NCBI RefSeq assembly: GCF_001886815.1
Contig: NZ_CP018099.1
Span: 62,001 to 126,000, forward strand
Direction of reading: 5' to 3'
From: Caldithrix abyssi DSM 13497
GTDB lineage: Bacteria; Calditrichota; Calditrichia; Calditrichales; Calditrichaceae
DNA length: 64,000 nt
A program made the position numbers and the translations under genes. Shown in pieces: positions 59,850 through 64,000 of this stretch; positions within the stretch are counted from its first letter, which is position 1; every line of letters starts with the position of its first letter. Under the pieces are notes generated by a model, which was not told the origin of the DNA, made no database searches, and saw only the letters and a list, made by a program, of their open reading frames with translations.

Positions 59850-61442
59850 TCACGAGGCCTTTTGCTTCATGCCTTTCATCATCCAACCTTTGGCCAGCAC
59901 CAAAAAGATCGTGGTTGAAATAGCGATCAGGCCATAGATGAACCACATTTTACCCGATTGAATGGGCAGCCCCGTTTCAGGCCGTGGAATGTATTTTTCA
60001 ACAAAGTAGCCGGAGTAGAGGCCGGTGAGCACTTTGGTCAAAAACCAGGGCAACTGGCCAATGCCCATATAGGCGCCGGTTTTGCCTTCGGGCGCGATCT
60101 CGGCAATCCACTGCAAAAAGCGGGGCTGCCACATAGCTTCGCCGATGGACATGATCAAAATGTAAGCAAGAAAGAAGACGACGTTGGGGCCCAGCGCCAG
60201 TAAAAAAGTGGGCGCGGCCATGACCAGGGTGCCGTAAATCATCATTTTGTAAATATTGCGCGAGGCGGTTAAACCGGCCACCACCGGCGCCAGCACAAAA
60301 ATCAAAATGGGATTAATGTTGGAGAATAATTCAAAATACTGGCTGACAACCGAACCGTGAAAGGCGCGGTCCAGGTAATAAGGAATGGTCAACCAGTTGT
60401 GCGCAAAAAGCGTTTGCACAGGAATCAACATAAAGATAAAGGCCACGAAACGCAAATCGCGGAAAGGGTGATCCGGGCGGTGACGTAAATATTCCCAGAT
60501 CGTCAGCAGAAAACTGGCGCTCAGAGCAACGCCGGCCAGCGGCAAATTAAACTGCACACGGTCATTGCGAATCATAATCACCAGGAATAACAACCCAAGT
60601 GTGACCATGGCGTAAATGGCCAGGGGGATGTTGTTGATTTTTGCTTCCGGTTCCGTGCTTTTTGGCGTGGCTTTTTCATCTTCGCCGGTCATTTCGGTGG
60701 TTTCGCGCGCAATTTGTTCAACCGCTTGCTGGTCGGTTTTTCTGGTTAAAATAAAGACCGTGATTAAAAGGGAAAGCAGGGTTAATCCGGCGTAAACCCA
60801 GAATACGGCCGGCAGGCCGTTTGGGGGAAAGGTGCTTTCGAAGCGATGTCGTACCAGCGGTGAAATAAATCCTGAAAAAAACGCGCCCAGATTCATCAAA
60901 CCGTAAATGACGGCGTAACCCATGGCCGCAGTTTGAGGATTGGTGTACCGTTTTACCCCGGCGTAACTGGCAGGCTGGTAAAGGCCGTAGCCCAGAACCA
61001 TCAAAAACAAGCCGCCGAACATTACAAAAAACATGGGAGAACCAAGGCCCGAACCCAGCGGAATGGTGCCGGAGAGCCCCACCAGCGCCCGCCCGAAGAA
61101 CATCACGGCAAAGGCCACAATGAGCGAAAGGCGCACGCCTAATTTGTCTGATACGCCGCCTAAAATAAGCATGGCAAAGGTGATGCCGCCCGTTACAAAA
61201 CTGTAAATCCAGCCAGCCTGCGGGTCTGTTAAACCTACGTTTTCCGAACAGAATTTCCCCAGAATGGTGAGGATGCCAAAATAAACCAGACCTTCGATAA
61301 TATAAGGAATGTTAATGGCCCACAGAGCTTTTGGAGCATTTACAAAGGCCACAAATGTGTCGCCCAGCTCTTTAAAAGCATCCTGTACGGCCTGCTTGAG
61401 CGTCTTCTTTTCTACGGCTTCTTCAAGTTTCGTTTCATCCAT
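59850..61442 (-). CDS. Major facilitator superfamily transporter
   Basis: 530 residues with about 12 to 14 membrane segments. The loop GGVSDKLGVRLSL after helix 2 matches the MFS signature region. A cytoplasmic N-terminal extension (about 35 residues) and a charged central loop (about 245-275, rich in Glu and Thr) separate the two halves. GGGAGAG precedes the ATG. It resembles POT-like or peptide/sugar-type members in layout, but the substrate cannot be told. SGNH and bcp genes lie downstream. Confidence 0.85.
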   Translation of the reverse strand: MDETKLEEAVEKKTLKQAVQDAFKELGDTFVAFVNAPKALWAINIPYIIEGLVYFGILTILGKFCSENVGLTDPQAGWIYSFVTGGITFAMLILGGVSDKLGVRLSLIVAFAVMFFGRALVGLSGTIPLGSGLGSPMFFVMFGGLFLMVLGYGLYQPASYAGVKRYTNPQTAAMGYAVIYGLMNLGAFFSGFISPLVRHRFESTFPPNGLPAVFWVYAGLTLLSLLITVFILTRKTDQQAVEQIARETTEMTGEDEKATPKSTEPEAKINNIPLAIYAMVTLGLLFLVIMIRNDRVQFNLPLAGVALSASFLLTIWEYLRHRPDHPFRDLRFVAFIFMLIPVQTLFAHNWLTIPYYLDRAFHGSVVSQYFELFSNINPILIFVLAPVVAGLTASRNIYKMMIYGTLVMAAPTFLLALGPNVVFFLAYILIMSIGEAMWQPRFLQWIAEIAPEGKTGAYMGIGQLPWFLTKVLTGLYSGYFVEKYIPRPETGLPIQSGKMWFIYGLIAISTTIFLVLAKGWMMKGMKQKAS

Positions 61443-61569
61443 TTTAACTCTCCCTGATTAGTTACAAGCGTAAAAAATAAAGGTGTAAATATAAGGATTT
61501 ATTTTGTGTTAAAAAAGAGAAGAACGCAAATTATGGAAAAAAATCTTAACGAATGCGGTTAAATGTTCG

Positions 61570-63126
61570 CTATTCATTCCTTCCCGGCCGGTACCAGCGA
61601 AAAACCGTCACCCCCGAAGGCGTGCTCAACCACAAATTGAAGCCGTCCACATCGATACGGTAAACGGTGTTGTGCGCCAGCCCATCGCGAGTGGTGTACA
61701 AATACCAGTAATTTTGCTGAATGACGTATTTCAAAAGACCTTCGGAAGTGGCAAACCAGACGATGCCGGGCGTAAAAGCCATATCGTAAAATTTAAACCG
61801 AATTTGGGTAAACGATTGCCAGCTTTTGGTGGCCGGATCATAAAAAGCGACGCCGTTTTGTCCGGCAAACCAGAGAGAATCGTGATTAAACCCCACGGCT
61901 CCGATGCGCACATCCAGCACAGAAGAGCCGGTTTTTAAAAGAGTTAGTCTATCTTTGACGGGTAAATACTGGTAAATGCCGTAAGGCGTGGCGAACAAAA
62001 GAGATGAATCGGTGGCGGCAATGCGTGTTACGGGAATGTTGTTTAATTTATGGTTTTTGGAACGCTGGATGGCATCGTAGCCGATTTCCATCCAGTTAAA
62101 ACCGCGATCGGTGGCAATGAACAGGGTGTTTTTAAAAATGAACAGATCATTAATCTCTTCGGACAGCAGACGGTTGTGCCGCGTAAAGGTTTCCCAGTCT
62201 TTCTTTTTCTTGTCGTAGCGTACCAGTCCCTGCTGCGATCCAAAAAAGACAAAACGTCCCTTACCGGCAATGGCTCGAATATTGTGGTCGTAAATACCGG
62301 AAATCAGACCGGCTTCAAAGTATTGCCAGGACTCCGGGTTCCCCTTCCATAAACAGATGCCGGAAGGGATGTAGCCGTTGCTCAGGCCCCCGATCCAGAT
62401 ATCGTCGCCGTCAAAAAAGACATCGTGGGGGTAAATATTGGGTAGAGATTGCGTCAGGATGCGCAGGGTGTTATCGGTCAGGCTGGCCACCGCCGGGCCG
62501 AGGCCGTCTGTGGCCAGCCACAGGCGATTAAACTTATCGGCCACCATCTGAGCTTTAATGTGAAACAGGCGGTTGTAAGGGTCAAGAATTTCGTTAGGCG
62601 GCCGGAACAGGTATTGCCTGCCCGTAAAGAAGTCGGGCAGTTCGTTAAATTCGGGCCTGTAGTACGGAGGAAATTGAAAGGATCTCCGGTCTTTTTTGAA
62701 TGCGCTCACTTCAACATTCAAAGGCTGGCGCGGAGGGGGCATTGTTCCGTCATAAGGCTGCCAGTAATTAAAGCCGAAGTCAAACACATCAATGCCTGCG
62801 GCGTTCCGGGCATAGAGTTTGCGGTTGCGTTCGTCATAACTCAGCTTGAATATGGCATTGCTGCGCAAACCGGAGCTGGTTGTAAAAGGATAATCCCAGT
62901 AACCTTCGTAAAGATGGTAGCGCAAAATGCCGCCAAAGCGCGTGCCAAAGTACACGTAATCGTCACCCACTTCCACGGCGGTTATGTCGGTAGCCGGAGC
63001 GTAGGTAATCCAGTCGTCAATGTCGTAATGCGTAAAACGATCAAAGTACATGGTCTGCACGATCTGAGCGGGCAGTATTGTAGCTAACAAAAAGAGGAAA
63101 ATAAAAATTTTGCTGGTCAGGTTCAT
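61570..63126 (-). CDS. Secreted beta-propeller protein (two-component-propeller type)
   Basis: 518 residues. A signal peptide (SKIFIFLFLLATILPAQ) is followed by propeller-like repeats with the WFATSEGLLKY and LYTTRDGLAHNTVYRI style seen in the periplasmic sensors of hybrid two-component systems: also FFGSQQGLVRYDKKKKDWE and WFAGQNGVAFYDPATKSWQ. There is no membrane or kinase domain, so it is a free-standing exported version. Function unknown. It starts 4 bp after hflX. Confidence 0.8.
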   Translation of the reverse strand: MNLTSKIFIFLFLLATILPAQIVQTMYFDRFTHYDIDDWITYAPATDITAVEVGDDYVYFGTRFGGILRYHLYEGYWDYPFTTSSGLRSNAIFKLSYDERNRKLYARNAAGIDVFDFGFNYWQPYDGTMPPPRQPLNVEVSAFKKDRRSFQFPPYYRPEFNELPDFFTGRQYLFRPPNEILDPYNRLFHIKAQMVADKFNRLWLATDGLGPAVASLTDNTLRILTQSLPNIYPHDVFFDGDDIWIGGLSNGYIPSGICLWKGNPESWQYFEAGLISGIYDHNIRAIAGKGRFVFFGSQQGLVRYDKKKKDWETFTRHNRLLSEEINDLFIFKNTLFIATDRGFNWMEIGYDAIQRSKNHKLNNIPVTRIAATDSSLLFATPYGIYQYLPVKDRLTLLKTGSSVLDVRIGAVGFNHDSLWFAGQNGVAFYDPATKSWQSFTQIRFKFYDMAFTPGIVWFATSEGLLKYVIQQNYWYLYTTRDGLAHNTVYRIDVDGFNLWLSTPSGVTVFRWYRPGRNE

Positions 63127-63130
63127 GTTT

Positions 63131-64000
63131 TCACCGATATTTTGCTGTAATCTGATTGATTTTCGATTTATTGGCTTTGTCGTACTTGATGGTCAGGTAC
63201 AGGTACTGTTCGTCCGAAGATTTTTCGAGAATTTTGGCCAGTGGATAGATCAGGTGTTCGGCCGCGCCTCGTTGATAATTTAAACGGATTTGTTCGATCT
63301 CGTACCGTTCTTCCGCTAAGTTCAACAGGCGGTTACGCAAATGTTGCAAGCCGATGTGTCTGGCCGCCGAAATAAACAGAGCCTCCGGATGTAACAACCT
63401 TAACTGGTCAATGAGGTGGTGATTTTTCAGGCGGTCCACCTTGTTAAACACCAGCAGGCGTTTTTTTTCATTTAAATGTAACTCATCCAGAATTTGATTG
63501 ACGGTCTTCACCTGCGCCTCAAAATGAGGATGGGTAACATCCACCACATGGATCAGCAAATCCGCCTCGATGGCCTCGGCCAGAGTTGTCTGGAAGCTAG
63601 CCACCAGATGATGGGGGAGCTTTCGAATAAACCCAACGGTATCGCTTAAAAGAATGGTGGTTGTCGGGTTCAAAGCCAGACGTCGCACCGTGGTATCCAG
63701 CGTGGCAAACAACTGGTCTTCGATCAACACGCGCGCATTGGTCAGGGCGTTCATCAGGGTCGATTTGCCGGCGTTGGTGTAACCGATTAACGCCGCGCGA
63801 AACAATTCCTGGCGTTGCTGACGTTGCACCTCGTTTTGATGGGCGATCTTTTCCAGCTTTTCTTTAAGATGAGAAATTCTTTGACGCACCAGACGACGGT
63901 CTGTTTCCAATTGCGTTTCACCGGGGCCCTTGGTGCCTATGCCGCCCACCTGCCGTGAAAGGTGCTGCCACTGGCGGGTAAGGCGTGGCAGGTAGTAATT
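63131..64000 (-). CDS. hflX: GTPase HflX, C-terminal part (5' end outside window)
   Basis: The frame is open to the right edge, so the N-terminal domain lies beyond the window. Visible: the end of the HflX domain (LPRLTRQWQHLSRQ), the conserved GGIGTKGPGETQLETDRR, a coiled linker, and the GTPase with G1 GYTNAGKSTL, G3 DTVGF, G4 NKVD and G5-like ISA. HflX splits stalled or hibernating ribosomes. The propeller gene follows in the same operon. Confidence 0.95.
   Translation of the reverse strand, partial: NYYLPRLTRQWQHLSRQVGGIGTKGPGETQLETDRRLVRQRISHLKEKLEKIAHQNEVQRQQRQELFRAALIGYTNAGKSTLMNALTNARVLIEDQLFATLDTTVRRLALNPTTTILLSDTVGFIRKLPHHLVASFQTTLAEAIEADLLIHVVDVTHPHFEAQVKTVNQILDELHLNEKKRLLVFNKVDRLKNHHLIDQLRLLHPEALFISAARHIGLQHLRNRLLNLAEERYEIEQIRLNYQRGAAEHLIYPLAKILEKSSDEQYLYLTIKYDKANKSKINQITAKYR

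Overview
The window is dense bacterial chromosome of moderate GC content. Most genes sit in long co-directional operons, and several start at TTG or GTG behind good ribosome-binding sites. The gene set includes HPr kinase with mannose-type PTS domains, a mitochondrial-type aconitase, Tat-exported DUF362 proteins, a membrane polyferredoxin, FG-GAP and other beta-propeller proteins, a TolB-like lipoprotein and HolC. This set, together with abundant CTTCGACTNCGCTCAGG-type dispersed repeats, suggests a Gram-negative member of the FCB/Calditrichota lineage, for example a Caldithrix relative. That placement is inference from gene content only. No phage, IS element or CRISPR array was seen.

Layout. 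1-0.88 kb: 3' end of recQ. 0.9-1.5 kb: repeat-rich gap. 1.5-4.0 kb: Tat-exported DUF362 protein and a NapH-NapG-like fused polyferredoxin. 4.3-13.75 kb: a defence operon on the minus strand, hsdM-hsdS-darT-darG-hsdR-YgjP metallopeptidase, in which a complete DarTG toxin-antitoxin is nested in a type I restriction-modification system. 13.97 kb: tRNA-Phe. 14.1-28.5 kb, all minus strand: envelope adaptor lipoprotein, small secreted protein, outer-membrane protein, holC, a UvrD-type helicase carrying an inserted DEDDh exonuclease, recJ, smg, topA, a Xer recombinase, hpf, hprK, PTS EIIA, PTS EIIB and an MCE/MlaD protein. 28.8-35.1 kb, plus strand: lpdA, peroxiredoxin, TolB-like lipoprotein, a repeat-filled 0.7 kb gap and aconitase. 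35.2-42.5 kb: a 1,867-residue protein with a PLP aminotransferase-like domain and about 1,000 unassigned residues, an SPFH-like membrane protein, and divergent mgsA. 42.7-44.9 kb: a Tat-signal AmrS-type radical SAM enzyme with a second Tat-DUF362 protein. 45.1-47.6 kb: cytochrome c, alpha/beta hydrolase, metallo-beta-lactamase-fold hydrolase and Rieske protein. 47.8-50.7 kb: M61 peptidase and rmuC. 50.8-57.3 kb: a two-component locus (FG-GAP/UnbV sensor kinase, NtrC-type regulator, HAD protein) bracketed by inverted arrays of one repeat family. 57.3-64 kb: bcp, SGNH/TPR protein, MFS transporter, secreted propeller and partial hflX.

How the genes work together. The 14-28 kb block is mostly DNA maintenance (helicase, clamp-loader chi, RecJ, topoisomerase I, Xer) plus a phosphotransfer regulatory module (HprK-EIIA-EIIB) that has no sugar permease beside it. 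The two DUF362 loci each pair an exported DUF362 protein with an Fe-S protein. The strongest candidates for undescribed biology are the giant PLP protein, the propeller-sensing histidine kinase, the helicase-exonuclease fusion beside holC, and the exported radical SAM/DUF362 pair.
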